Shown one piece after another: positions 25,949 to 34,559 of a DNA stretch of 37,161 nt. The translations under genes and the position numbers were made by a program. The DNA is from Mesorhizobium sp. M8A.F.Ca.ET.218.01.1.1 (GTDB lineage: Bacteria; Pseudomonadota; Alphaproteobacteria; Rhizobiales; Rhizobiaceae): positions 13,148 through 50,308 of the forward strand of contig NZ_SRUZ01000016.1 of assembly GCF_004791165.1 (NCBI RefSeq). Direction: 5' to 3'. The notes under the pieces were generated by a model, which saw nothing but the letters and a program-made list of their open reading frames with translations, had not been told where the DNA came from and made no database searches. Numbering within the stretch: the first letter of the stretch is position 1; each line of letters starts with the position of its first letter.

Positions 25949-26027
25949 ATAGAACGCAGATGCAAGCCCTATGTCGTCCAGGATCCGCAAGATATTCGTT
26001 TGGGGGTTCACAAGCTGGGAGGACGCC

Positions 26028-27068
26028 ATGTTTCTTCGAAACTGCTGGTACGTTGCCGCGTGGGACCATGAGGTCGCCGACCGGCTGGTGCCGACCCGGA
26101 TTCTTGGCGAGGATATCGTCCTCTACCGCCGGACCGATGGCGTGGTAGCGGCGCTCGAAGACGCCTGTCCGCATCGCAAGCTGCCGCTGTCCATGGGTCG
26201 CATAAAGGGCGACACGGTCGAGTGCGGCTATCACGGCCTGACCTTCGACAGCACGGGGACCTGCACGCGGGTGCCGGGCGCGGAAAAGATACCCCATGTC
26301 GCCTGCGTCCGTTCCTATCCGATTGCCGAGCGCTACGGCTTGCTCTGGATCTGGATGGGCGAGGCGGCAAAGGCCGATCCCGACCTGATTTTCGCTGTCG
26401 ATCACTGGGGCGACCCGGCATGGGGCGTCAACCGCGGCGAATCGATGGCGCTCGATTGCAACTATCTCTACATGACCGACAACCTGCTCGACCCCTCGCA
26501 TGTGTCCTGGGTCCATCAGTCCTCCTTCGGTGGTGTCCAGGCCATGGAGGATGCGCCGCTCGAAACCACCGTGGGCGAAGACGGCGTAACGGTATGGCGC
26601 TGGGTGGTCGATGCCGCACCGGCGCCCTTCTATGCACCCTTCCTCAAATTCTCCGGCAATTGCGACCGCAAGCAGCACTACGAGGTGCGCTACCCGTCCA
26701 ACGCGATCATCAAGGCGATCTTCGTACCGGCACGCACCGGCGGCGAAGGCAAGCCGCTGCACGAGGACGTGTTCCTCATGGACAGTTACAATTTCATGAC
26801 GCCTGTCGATGAGAACCAGACGAAATATTACTGGTTCCAGATGCGCAATTTCGCTCCCGACGATCTGGAGGTGTCGCGCCGGTTCGCCACCTCCGTGCGC
26901 GGCGCTTTCGACGAGGACCGCACCGTGCTCAACGCGGTGCACAAGGGCATGGCCAACAAGCGCACGCCCAATCTCGATCTCAAGATCGATGTCGGGCCGC
27001 TGCGTTTTCGCCGCAACCTGGCCAAGCTGATCGCCAGCGAGAGCCAGCAATTGGCGGCCGCCGAATGA
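26028..27068 (+). CDS. Rieske non-heme iron oxygenase, VanA-like alpha subunit
   Basis: 346 residues from ATG 26028 (MFLRNCWYVAAWDHEV), with GGGAGG 5 bases upstream; an earlier ATG at 25971 is less likely. The Rieske [2Fe-2S] ligands are visible: C47-P-H49 and C66-GY-H69. The mononuclear iron motif lies in DNLLDPSHVSWVH (151-163; His158 and His163), with a late FDEDRTVL segment. Length and layout match the vanillate O-demethylase oxygenase family, whose members demethylate or hydroxylate aromatic and amine substrates. Its stop overlaps the reductase start by 4 bp, so the two act as a pair. The substrate is unknown; the amino-acid transporter in the same operon argues against plain vanillate. 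Confidence 0.92.
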   Translation: MFLRNCWYVAAWDHEVADRLVPTRILGEDIVLYRRTDGVVAALEDACPHRKLPLSMGRIKGDTVECGYHGLTFDSTGTCTRVPGAEKIPHVACVRSYPIAERYGLLWIWMGEAAKADPDLIFAVDHWGDPAWGVNRGESMALDCNYLYMTDNLLDPSHVSWVHQSSFGGVQAMEDAPLETTVGEDGVTVWRWVVDAAPAPFYAPFLKFSGNCDRKQHYEVRYPSNAIIKAIFVPARTGGEGKPLHEDVFLMDSYNFMTPVDENQTKYYWFQMRNFAPDDLEVSRRFATSVRGAFDEDRTVLNAVHKGMANKRTPNLDLKIDVGPLRFRRNLAKLIASESQQLAAAE

Positions 27069-28192
27069 ACGCATTCACCGCTCGCGACACCATCGCAAGA
27101 AGCGGGTTTCGCGACCTGAGGGTGGTTGCGAAGGTGCGCGAAAGCGCCATCATCACGTCGTTCCACATGGAACCGGTCAATCCACTGGACTGGCGCGATT
27201 TCGAGCCGGGCCAGTTCCTGGTGTTCAAGATACCCGTGCCGCACGCGTCAGGCGAAAAGGGATATGTGCCGCGCAACTATAGCGTCTCCTGTTCTCCGGC
27301 CAGCAAGGGTCGCTACCGGATCAGCGTGAAGCGGGAAGCAGCATCCGCGCCTGGCCTGCCTGATGGGATAAGCTCATGCTTCCTGCATGACCGGATCGAC
27401 GTCGGTGACGTCCTTCAGGCCGAAGGGCCGCGCGGCGAGTTCGTGCTCGACAAGGCGAGCAGCCGTCCAGTGGTGCTGCTCAGCGGCGGCGTTGGGCTGA
27501 CGCCGATGGTGTCGATGCTGCATGCGCTGGCTTCGATGCCGGACCGCCGCACCGTCTTCGTTCACGCTTGCGAGAATGGCGACGTGCATGCCTTGCGCGA
27601 CGAGGTGAGCGGCCTTGTCGCGACACGGCCCGGCCTGTCCGCCCACTACTGCTATCGGTCTCCTTCCGAACGCGACAAAGCCAAGCAGCACTTCCACAGC
27701 GAAGGCATGATTTCGCGGGACGTGCTGCAGCGCCTGCTGCCGATCGACGACTATGATTTCTATCTCTGTGGTCCGCCGCCGTTCATGCAGGCGATTTACG
27801 CCATGTTGCGAGCGCTTGGCGTTCCAAAGCACCGCATTGCCTACGAATTTTTCGGTCCGTCGACGGTGCTTGAGCCTGATGCATTTCGGACCTCGGCGGT
27901 TGTTGCGCAGCCGGCAAGGATCGTGCCGACAGACGAGGCGACGACCGTGGAGTGCCGAAAATCGGGACTCAAGGCCATCTGGGACGGCTCCGCCGCATCG
28001 CTGCTCGACTTTGCCGAGGATCACGGTCTGAAACCGGAATTCAGCTGCCGGTCGGGCATCTGTGGCACATGCAAGTCGCGGCTGGTCTCGGGTGACGTCG
28101 CCTATTTCGAAGAACCGCTGGACGAGCTTGGGGCAGGCGAAGTGCTGCTGTGCTGCTCCAGGCCGAGCGGATCAATCGTCCTGGATATTTGA
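27065..28192 (+). CDS. Oxygenase reductase, VanB-like (flavin, NAD(P)H and [2Fe-2S])
   Basis: A 375-residue electron-transfer partner of the preceding oxygenase. An FNR-type flavin domain has RNYS (70-73), an NAD(P) domain has LLSGGVGLTPMVSML and CGPPPFMQAIY, and the C-terminal plant-type ferredoxin domain has C328-RSGI-C333-GT-C336 with a distal cysteine at 363/364. It differs from the minimal VanB (about 315 residues) mainly by a longer flavin domain and a linker before the ferredoxin part. It passes electrons from NAD(P)H through flavin to the Rieske centre. The start overlaps the oxygenase stop by 4 bp, which implies translational coupling. Confidence 0.92.
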   Translation: MNAFTARDTIARSGFRDLRVVAKVRESAIITSFHMEPVNPLDWRDFEPGQFLVFKIPVPHASGEKGYVPRNYSVSCSPASKGRYRISVKREAASAPGLPDGISSCFLHDRIDVGDVLQAEGPRGEFVLDKASSRPVVLLSGGVGLTPMVSMLHALASMPDRRTVFVHACENGDVHALRDEVSGLVATRPGLSAHYCYRSPSERDKAKQHFHSEGMISRDVLQRLLPIDDYDFYLCGPPPFMQAIYAMLRALGVPKHRIAYEFFGPSTVLEPDAFRTSAVVAQPARIVPTDEATTVECRKSGLKAIWDGSAASLLDFAEDHGLKPEFSCRSGICGTCKSRLVSGDVAYFEEPLDELGAGEVLLCCSRPSGSIVLDI

Positions 28193-28239
28193 CAAGATCG
28201 CGATGCCGCGAATGGGCGCGGGGAAACGGAAGTCGGAAT

Positions 28240-29361
28240 TTGGAACAGTCGGTCAAACCAGTGTCGAGCCTGCCGCTCAATCCGCATATCGCCGCCTTGC
28301 CGCCCTACAATGCCGGCATGAACATAGCGATGGCGCGGGCGCTGAGTGGCCGCCAAGACATCGCCCGGCTGGCCAGCAATGAGAACCCGGACGGCTGTTC
28401 TCCCGCCGTCATGGCCGCATTGGCTTCGTCATCGTTCGAACCATGGCGCTATGCCGATCCGGCTTGCACGGCGCTGCGGGCAGTGCTTGGCGAAAGACTG
28501 GCGGTCGATCCCGGCCTGATCGTTGCCGGCAACGGCTCCGAGGAGATGATCGCCGCCATCTCGCGCGCCGTCCTGGTGCCGGGCGCCTCCGTCGTCACCA
28601 CGGTGCCGAGCTTCGGCCTGCATGAGATAGAGCCGCTGGCAGTGGGGGCTGATGTCGTCAAGGTTGCGATGACGCCTGGAATGGGCTTCGACCTTGCCGC
28701 GCTGGAAACGGCGATCGCCGCTAGGCCACGGATCGTTTTCATATCCTCGCCATGGAACCCGGTCGGACCCAGTCTCGACCATTCCGGCTTGCAACGGCTG
28801 ATCGGCGCCGTGCGGCCCGGCACCCTTCTTGTCCTCGACGAAGCCTATTTCGAATTTGCCGATCCAGGTGCGCCGGACGGCATCGAGGTTCTTCGCGGTC
28901 ACGGCATCGACCATGTGGTGCTGCGGACGTTTTCGAAGGCGTATGGGCTGGCGGGGCTGCGCGTCGGCTATGCCGTCTGTTCGAGCCTCGAACTGGCACG
29001 GGTGATCGCCGCTGCCAAGACGCCATTCAACGTCAACGCAGCGGCACAGACCGCCGCGATCGCGGCACTCGCCGACGAAAGCTGGATGAAGGCGTCGGCG
29101 AGCCGGGTCAGGGCCGAGCGCGTGCGCACAGCCACCGCTCTTGTTGGCCTTGGTTTCCGGGTTGCGCCGTCGCAGACAAACTTCCTGTTCTTCGACTGCA
29201 AGGGTGATAGTTCGAGCCTCGCCGCCGATCTTCTGAAGCAGGGGATTATCGTCAAGGCGTGGCGAGAAGCCGGCTACGAACGCTATCTGCGTGCCACCAT
29301 CGGCTTGCCGGCGGACAATGACCGGCTGATTGCGGCACTTCAGGAATTGGTGGGACGATGA
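28240..29361 (+). CDS. HisC-like class I/II aminotransferase (catabolic context)
   Basis: A PLP-dependent enzyme of the histidinol-phosphate aminotransferase family, about 373 residues. The start is unsure: TTG 28240 has GGAAG 7 bases before it; GTG 28261 (MSSLPLNPHIAALPPYNAG) is the alternative, and the frame is open back to 28150. Visible motifs are ASNENPDG (substrate/PLP entry), SSPWNPVGPS (cofactor binding), VLDEAYFEF, and FSKAYGLAGLRVGYA, with the PLP lysine in FSK; a late Arg is in YLRATIGLP. HisC-like enzymes also act on aromatic amino acids. Placement between an oxygenase pair and a hydroxyacid oxidase, with no other his gene nearby, suggests catabolic transamination rather than histidine synthesis. 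Confidence 0.85.
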   Translation: MEQSVKPVSSLPLNPHIAALPPYNAGMNIAMARALSGRQDIARLASNENPDGCSPAVMAALASSSFEPWRYADPACTALRAVLGERLAVDPGLIVAGNGSEEMIAAISRAVLVPGASVVTTVPSFGLHEIEPLAVGADVVKVAMTPGMGFDLAALETAIAARPRIVFISSPWNPVGPSLDHSGLQRLIGAVRPGTLLVLDEAYFEFADPGAPDGIEVLRGHGIDHVVLRTFSKAYGLAGLRVGYAVCSSLELARVIAAAKTPFNVNAAAQTAAIAALADESWMKASASRVRAERVRTATALVGLGFRVAPSQTNFLFFDCKGDSSSLAADLLKQGIIVKAWREAGYERYLRATIGLPADNDRLIAALQELVGR

Positions 29362-30869
29362 GCGGCCTCGCGCCCCAAGGGCAAACGAACTGGATCGACC
29401 AGGCGGTGCCGTTGTCGTTTGTCGACGCGCTCCGCGATGTCGTCGGCGCTTCGAATGTGCGCACCGGAGAGGATACCGAGGCGATCGACCTTGGCTCGAA
29501 TGGCGCGAATTGTGGCGCCGGCATCGTCGTTGCGCCTTTATCGACCGGTGAAGTCGCGGCGGTGGCGCGCATCTGTCACCAGAACGGGATCGCGATCGTG
29601 CCGCAAGGTGGAAAGACCGGCCTGGTCGGCGGCAGTGTTTCGCGGCCAGGCGAGATCGTCCTTTCGATGACGCGCATGAACCGCATCGAGCGGCTTGATC
29701 CTGTCGAGCGGGTGGCCGTCGTCGACGCCGGCGTTACTCTTGAAGCGCTGCAAGAGGCCGCGCGCGAACACCGGCTGGAACCGGGCATCGATCTTGCCGC
29801 GCGCGGCTCGGCAACGATCGGCGGCATGGTGTCCACCAATGCGGGCGGCGTGATGGCCTTTCGCAACGGCGTGATGCGCCACCGCGTGCTTGGCCTCGAG
29901 GCCGTTCTGGCCGACGGATCGGTCTATTCCGATCTCACCCGGGTGGTGAAGAATTCGGCCGGCTATGATCTGAAACATCTCTTCATCGGCGCCGAGGGCA
30001 CGCTCGGCATCGTCACCCGCGTGGTCGTCAAGCTCGACCCTTCGCCGCTAGCCAGCGCCACCGCGCTTTTCGGGCTGCCATCGGTCGAGGCTGCTCTGCG
30101 GACCATTCGCCTGGCTCTTGAATCGGAGGCCGGGCATCTGCGCGCGGCCGAGGCGATGTGGACCTCGTATTTCAGTCTGGCCGCCGCCGCGCATGGATGG
30201 TCCGAACCAGGCGTGCCGCTCGACCAGCCGCTGTTCTTGCTGCTGTCGCTTGGCGGCGCGCGCGAAGAGGCGCTGCGCGAGGATTTCGAGCGGATTTATT
30301 CGGAAGTAATGGAGCGCTATCCCGAAGCGACCGGCATCATCGCCGGCTCGCGGCGGCAAGAGGACGACCTGTGGCGGCTGCGCGAGGACACCAGCGTGCT
30401 CTATCGCGCCCATCCCGATGCGCCTTCTTTCGACGTGTCGGTGCCATTGTCGGAAATTCCAGCATATCTCGACAGAATCCTGCCTAAGCTCGCTGCGATC
30501 GAACCCGGTCTGGCGCCCTATATCTTCGGACATCTGGCCGATGGGAACCTGCATATCATCCTCAACCGCCGGGGGCCTCTGGCGCCCGAAATTGCCGAGC
30601 GTGTCGAGGGTGTCCTGTATCAACAGCTCCGGGAGATTGGCGGTTCCTTTTCCGCCGAGCACGGTGTTGGGTCGAAGCGCATCCATTCCCTGCTGGCGAC
30701 AGCCGACCCGACGAAGCTCGCCGTGATGGAGCAGGTGAAACGAGTGCTGGACGATCAGTCGATCATGAACCCCGACAAGGTGCTTCCCCGCGATGCCTGG
30801 TTCGTTCGGTCTTCCAGGCCATGTCATTCCGGCAGCTTTAAGAACGTGAGCGACCTCACCGATGAGTAA
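29358..30869 (+). CDS. FAD-linked D-2-hydroxyacid dehydrogenase/oxidase (GlcD family)
   Basis: A 503-residue flavoenzyme with a PCMH-type FAD-binding domain: VPQGGKTGLVGGS (81-93), GSATIGGMVSTNAGG (150-164) and GAEGTLGIVTRV (211-222). Its C-terminal FAD-oxidase domain carries HLADGNLHI (about 392-400) and EHGVGSKR (about 434-441), the metal and substrate residues of the D-lactate / D-2-hydroxyglutarate / glycolate oxidase family. It should oxidise a 2-hydroxy acid to the keto acid, passing electrons to an unknown acceptor. Its start overlaps the aminotransferase stop by 4 bp (ATGA) and its stop overlaps the next gene by 8 bp, indicating tight co-translation. The substrate is not predictable. 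Confidence 0.9.
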   Translation: MSGLAPQGQTNWIDQAVPLSFVDALRDVVGASNVRTGEDTEAIDLGSNGANCGAGIVVAPLSTGEVAAVARICHQNGIAIVPQGGKTGLVGGSVSRPGEIVLSMTRMNRIERLDPVERVAVVDAGVTLEALQEAAREHRLEPGIDLAARGSATIGGMVSTNAGGVMAFRNGVMRHRVLGLEAVLADGSVYSDLTRVVKNSAGYDLKHLFIGAEGTLGIVTRVVVKLDPSPLASATALFGLPSVEAALRTIRLALESEAGHLRAAEAMWTSYFSLAAAAHGWSEPGVPLDQPLFLLLSLGGAREEALREDFERIYSEVMERYPEATGIIAGSRRQEDDLWRLREDTSVLYRAHPDAPSFDVSVPLSEIPAYLDRILPKLAAIEPGLAPYIFGHLADGNLHIILNRRGPLAPEIAERVEGVLYQQLREIGGSFSAEHGVGSKRIHSLLATADPTKLAVMEQVKRVLDDQSIMNPDKVLPRDAWFVRSSRPCHSGSFKNVSDLTDE

Positions 30870-32901
30870 CCCCATGCTGGAACCACAAGGAATGAACGGA
30901 TTGACCGTCAGTCGTCCATTGGGATCGACGAAGCGCCATGACGAGCCGGCCCCGGCCTATGCCTCTGATTTCGGCGCCTTGCGCCAGGAATTTCGGCAAG
31001 CGGCCGAGCGGGCGGGCGCGGAGCTGTCTGAATATGTTCATCCGCTGAACGGGCCCGATGGCGGGCCGCTGGCGACGGATGTGGCACTGCTTGGCCGTCG
31101 CGACGCGCGCAAGCTGATCGTGGTCATTTCCGGCACGCATGGTGTCGAGGGGCCGTTCGGCTCGACCTGCCAGACCGCCTGGCTCGGCCAGAAGAACCTG
31201 CGGCGCTTGCCTGACGGCATGGCGATCCTTGCCATCCACCTCATCAATCCCTGGGGCACGGCGTGGTCGCGGCGCGTCAACGAAGACAATGTCGACCTCA
31301 ACCGCAATTTCATCGACTGGTCGGCCGGCGCTCCGGTCAACAATGGCTATGCCGGCCTTCACGACGCCGTGGCATACCGCGAATGGGCAGGGCCGGACCG
31401 TATAGCGGCCGACGAGAAACTCGCCGCAGCGCGCACGAGGCTTGGGCATGCCGGGCTGGCAGCGATCGTCGAGGCTGGCCAGTATGAATTCGCCGACGGG
31501 ATGTTCTACGGCGGTGGCGGGCCGGTCTGGTCGAACAGGACGCTGAACGAAATCCTGAAGGCTTTTGCCGGCGCGGCGCGCCAGGTCATCGTTTTCGACC
31601 TGCATACGGGGGCGGGGCCTTACGGCTATCCGGCTCTGCTTTCGGTGGCGAGTTCCGAGCATGCTGGCCTTGCCTGGGGCAAATCCATCTTCGGGCCGGC
31701 GCTCTCGACCGTGCTGACCGGCCCGGGCGCCAAGACCGGCACCGGCATCGCTGCGACTGCGACCGGCTATGTCTCCGACGCCGTCCGCAAGGCAATGCCG
31801 GACGCGCGCGTGCTGCCGCTTGTCGTCGAATGCGGCACGCTGGACGGCCCCTCGGTCATGGAAGCGGTGCAAGCCGACAACTGGCTGCATCTGTTCGGGA
31901 AGCTCGATTCGCCGCTGGGCAAGCGAATCCGGGAGACGCTGCGCTCGGCCTTCATTCCCGATGATCCGGATTGGCAGCGCACTTGCCTGTCCAGCAGCCT
32001 GCGCTATTTCGACCGTGCACTGGCCGAGCTACAGACTGTCGAGGTAGCCCAGGACGAGGCCATAAGGCGCGAACAGACGCCGCCAACCGCTCCGGCCGCT
32101 GTGGCCGATCCGACGCCTGCTGACGAAGCGAAGATCACGACGCCGGCAGTGCAGATCGACGAGCTTCACAAGAGCTTCGGCTCGCTTCTGGTGTTGAAGG
32201 GCGTCAATCTCACCGCCCATGCCGGCGAAGTCATTTCAATGATTGGCTCGTCGGGTTCGGGCAAGAGCACGTTCCTGCGATGCATCAATCTTCTGGAACA
32301 GCCGGATGGCGGCAAGGTCGCCATCGACGGCGAACTCATCAAGATGAAGCCGCTGTCGAACGGCCGTCTCGGGCCGGCCGACATGGCGCAGGTCGAACGC
32401 ATCCGCGCCCGCGTCGGGATGGTGTTCCAGAACTTCAATCTGTGGCCGCACATGACGGTGGTGGAGAACATCATCGAAGCGCCCCGGCATGTGCTGAAGG
32501 AGCCTCGCGAGAAGGCCCTCGAACACGCGCATGCCCTGCTGAAGAAGGTCGGGCTCGCCGACAAGCATGCCCACTATCCCGGCCAGTTGTCCGGCGGCCA
32601 GCAGCAGCGGGCGGCGATTGCCCGCACGCTGGCGATGCGGCCCAAGGTCATCCTCTTCGACGAGCCGACATCGGCGCTCGACCCCGAGCTGGTCGGCGAG
32701 GTGCTGCGGGTGATCCGCCAACTGGCGGAGGAAGGCAACACCATGATCCTCGTGACGCATGAGATGCAGTTCGCGCGCGAGGTCTCCCACAAGGTTCTGT
32801 TTCTCCACCAGGGAAAGGTGGAGGAAGAGGGTGCGCCGGCGGAGCTGTTCGGCAGCCCGCGCTCGGAGCGTCTGCGCCAATTCCTGGCACGGACACTGTG
32901 A
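30862..32901 (+). CDS. Fusion: DUF2817 (M14-like zinc hydrolase) + amino-acid ABC transporter ATPase
   Basis: 679 residues in one uninterrupted frame. The N-terminal part (about 30-395) is a DUF2817 domain, related to M14 zinc carboxypeptidases: zinc ligands in GTHGVEGPFG (His93, Glu96), the NRNF motif (147-150), a third ligand in DLHTG (His248), and a catalytic-type Glu in VECGT (Glu323). A proline/alanine-rich linker (about 395-428) leads to a GlnQ/HisP-like ATPase (about 429-679): Walker A GSSGSGKST (462-470), Q-loop VFQNFNLWPH, signature LSGGQQQR (576-583), Walker B ILFDEPTSALD, H-loop THE. No start codon with a ribosome site is seen in the linker, so a single fused polypeptide is likely. 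It may couple import of an amide- or peptide-linked substrate to its hydrolysis at the inner face of the membrane. The fusion is unusual; both halves look intact. Confidence 0.9.
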   Translation: MSNPMLEPQGMNGLTVSRPLGSTKRHDEPAPAYASDFGALRQEFRQAAERAGAELSEYVHPLNGPDGGPLATDVALLGRRDARKLIVVISGTHGVEGPFGSTCQTAWLGQKNLRRLPDGMAILAIHLINPWGTAWSRRVNEDNVDLNRNFIDWSAGAPVNNGYAGLHDAVAYREWAGPDRIAADEKLAAARTRLGHAGLAAIVEAGQYEFADGMFYGGGGPVWSNRTLNEILKAFAGAARQVIVFDLHTGAGPYGYPALLSVASSEHAGLAWGKSIFGPALSTVLTGPGAKTGTGIAATATGYVSDAVRKAMPDARVLPLVVECGTLDGPSVMEAVQADNWLHLFGKLDSPLGKRIRETLRSAFIPDDPDWQRTCLSSSLRYFDRALAELQTVEVAQDEAIRREQTPPTAPAAVADPTPADEAKITTPAVQIDELHKSFGSLLVLKGVNLTAHAGEVISMIGSSGSGKSTFLRCINLLEQPDGGKVAIDGELIKMKPLSNGRLGPADMAQVERIRARVGMVFQNFNLWPHMTVVENIIEAPRHVLKEPREKALEHAHALLKKVGLADKHAHYPGQLSGGQQQRAAIARTLAMRPKVILFDEPTSALDPELVGEVLRVIRQLAEEGNTMILVTHEMQFAREVSHKVLFLHQGKVEEEGAPAELFGSPRSERLRQFLARTL

Positions 32902-32970
32902 GGCAAGCCCTCGAAGCGTTCGGCTCGCACCGGACAACGGCAATGAAGATCAACAACAAGGGGAACTGAT

Positions 32971-33768
32971 ATGAAACTGAAAGTCTTGACGCTGCTCGCC
33001 TGTCTGGCGGGAAGCATGGGCAGCGCATGGGCGGCCGAAGGCGAGCTGTCCATTGGTACGGAAGGCGCCTACCCGCCATGGAGCATGTCCGACGCCAATG
33101 GCAACGTCACCGGCTTCGACGCCGATGTCGGCGCATTGCTATGCACCAAACTTGGCGTGACCTGCCATTTCGTGGTGCAGGCCTTCGACGGGTTGATCCC
33201 GGCGCTGAAGGCCAAGCGCTTCGACGTCATCATCTCGGGCATGTCGATCACCGCCGATCGCAAGAAGGAGATCAACTTCAGCGTCGGCTATGCCGAACTG
33301 GCCAACATGTTCGTCGCGGCCAAGGGTTCTGATCTCGCCGCCATCACCGACGTCGACACGCTGCTGAAATCGCTCGATGGCAAGAAGGTCGGCGTGCAGG
33401 CTGGCACCACGCACGCGCATTTCCTCGAGAAGCGTGCGCCGAATGCCGACCTGAAAACCTACGACACACTCGATCAGATGCAGATCGACCTGGCGAGCGG
33501 CCGTATCGACACGGCTTTCGCCGATCAATCCGCCTTGCAGGATTTTCTGGACAAGCCGGATGGCAAGAACTTCCAACTGATAGGCGTTGAGATCAAGAGC
33601 ACGTTCGACCCGACTCTTGGCGAAGGCATCGGCGTCGGCATCGCGCAGGACAACACCGAGCTCAAGGTCAAGATCGACAAGGCGCTTTGCGAGTTGATCG
33701 CGGACGGCTCGGTCGGCAAGGCTAGCCAGAAATGGTTCAAGACGGACATTTCCCGGCCCTGCAAATAA
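32971..33768 (+). CDS. Periplasmic amino-acid-binding protein (ABC transporter)
   Basis: A 265-residue family 3 extracellular solute-binding protein. A signal peptide (MKLKVLTLLACLAGSMGSAWA) is probably cut after residue 22; the mature part begins with ELSIGTEGAYPPWS, the classic start of lysine/arginine/histidine-type binding proteins, and carries FDVIISGMSIT and VGVQAGTT. AAGGGG lies 7 bases before ATG 32971. It delivers its ligand to the two following permeases and the fused ATPase. The ligand is probably a polar or cationic amino acid or derivative; its identity is not shown. Confidence 0.92.
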   Translation: MKLKVLTLLACLAGSMGSAWAAEGELSIGTEGAYPPWSMSDANGNVTGFDADVGALLCTKLGVTCHFVVQAFDGLIPALKAKRFDVIISGMSITADRKKEINFSVGYAELANMFVAAKGSDLAAITDVDTLLKSLDGKKVGVQAGTTHAHFLEKRAPNADLKTYDTLDQMQIDLASGRIDTAFADQSALQDFLDKPDGKNFQLIGVEIKSTFDPTLGEGIGVGIAQDNTELKVKIDKALCELIADGSVGKASQKWFKTDISRPCK

Positions 33769-33845
33769 CGCCTTGGAATTCCGGCATGCGCCCGGACAGC
33801 CGGGCGCATGCGTCTCATTGGCACGACAGACTTAGGGCAACTCGG

Positions 33846-34559
33846 ATGGAATTCGGTCTCTGGCAGGTTTGGGAAGCGGGTTGGGTGACCGTCATCCTGC
33901 GTGGCGCGGCGATCACAATCCTTGTGGGTTTCGTCAGCATGGCGGCCGGTCTGGTGATCGGCATTGTCTGCGGGCTGATCAAATGGGCCCGGATATTTCC
34001 ACTTTCGCTGGTGGTCGATGCTTATACGTCGCTTGTGCGTGGCGTGCCCGAACTGCTTATCATCTACCTGCTGTTTTTCAGTTCGGTTGAATTCGTGACC
34101 AAGGTCGTGACTGCCTTCGGCTATGCCGGAGTTGCGGAAAGCGGTTATGCGTTCGTCATCGCGGTCATCGCCATCGGCGCGATCTCCGGGGCCTATTCGA
34201 CCGAGGTCGTGCGCGGGGCGCTCGGCGCCATCCCCAATGGGCATATCGAGGCAGCTCGAGCGCTCGGGCTGCCGGGCGCACGCATCTTCCGCCGCATCAT
34301 CGCCCCGCAGATGCTGCGCATCGCCGTTCCCGGCATCAACAATGTCTGGCAGACGACGATCAAGGACACCGCTTTGGTTTCCGTGGTCGGCCTTCAGGAG
34401 TTGATGCGCATTTCCTTCATCGGCGCCAACTCCACCCGCCACCCGTTCATCTTCTACCTGATTGCGGCGGTGGTTTATCTCGCCATCACGCTTGTAAGCC
34501 AGGCCGGCTTCGACGGGATCGAACGCCTGCTCAGGCTGCGGACGAGAAAAGCAGTATGA
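33846..34559 (+). CDS. Amino-acid ABC transporter permease (HisQ/GlnP type)
   Basis: 237 residues from ATG 33846 (MEFGLWQVWEAGWVTV); the frame is open upstream to 33732 but that part is out of place for the family. Five hydrophobic segments and the cytosolic EAA loop are visible (IEAARALGLPGARIFRRII, then PQMLRIAVPGINNVW), typical of polar-amino-acid permeases of the HisMQ type. It would form a heterodimer with the next gene product, whose start overlaps this stop by 4 bp. It is 77 bp downstream of the binding-protein gene. Confidence 0.9.
   Translation: MEFGLWQVWEAGWVTVILRGAAITILVGFVSMAAGLVIGIVCGLIKWARIFPLSLVVDAYTSLVRGVPELLIIYLLFFSSVEFVTKVVTAFGYAGVAESGYAFVIAVIAIGAISGAYSTEVVRGALGAIPNGHIEAARALGLPGARIFRRIIAPQMLRIAVPGINNVWQTTIKDTALVSVVGLQELMRISFIGANSTRHPFIFYLIAAVVYLAITLVSQAGFDGIERLLRLRTRKAV

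Noticed and set aside
28240..29361. Histidine biosynthesis hisC
   Set aside because: The family fits but no other his genes are present, and the operon is otherwise catabolic and transport-related.
30856..31890. Minus-strand open frame of 344 codons
   Set aside because: Antisense to the DUF2817 domain, with no recognisable motif.
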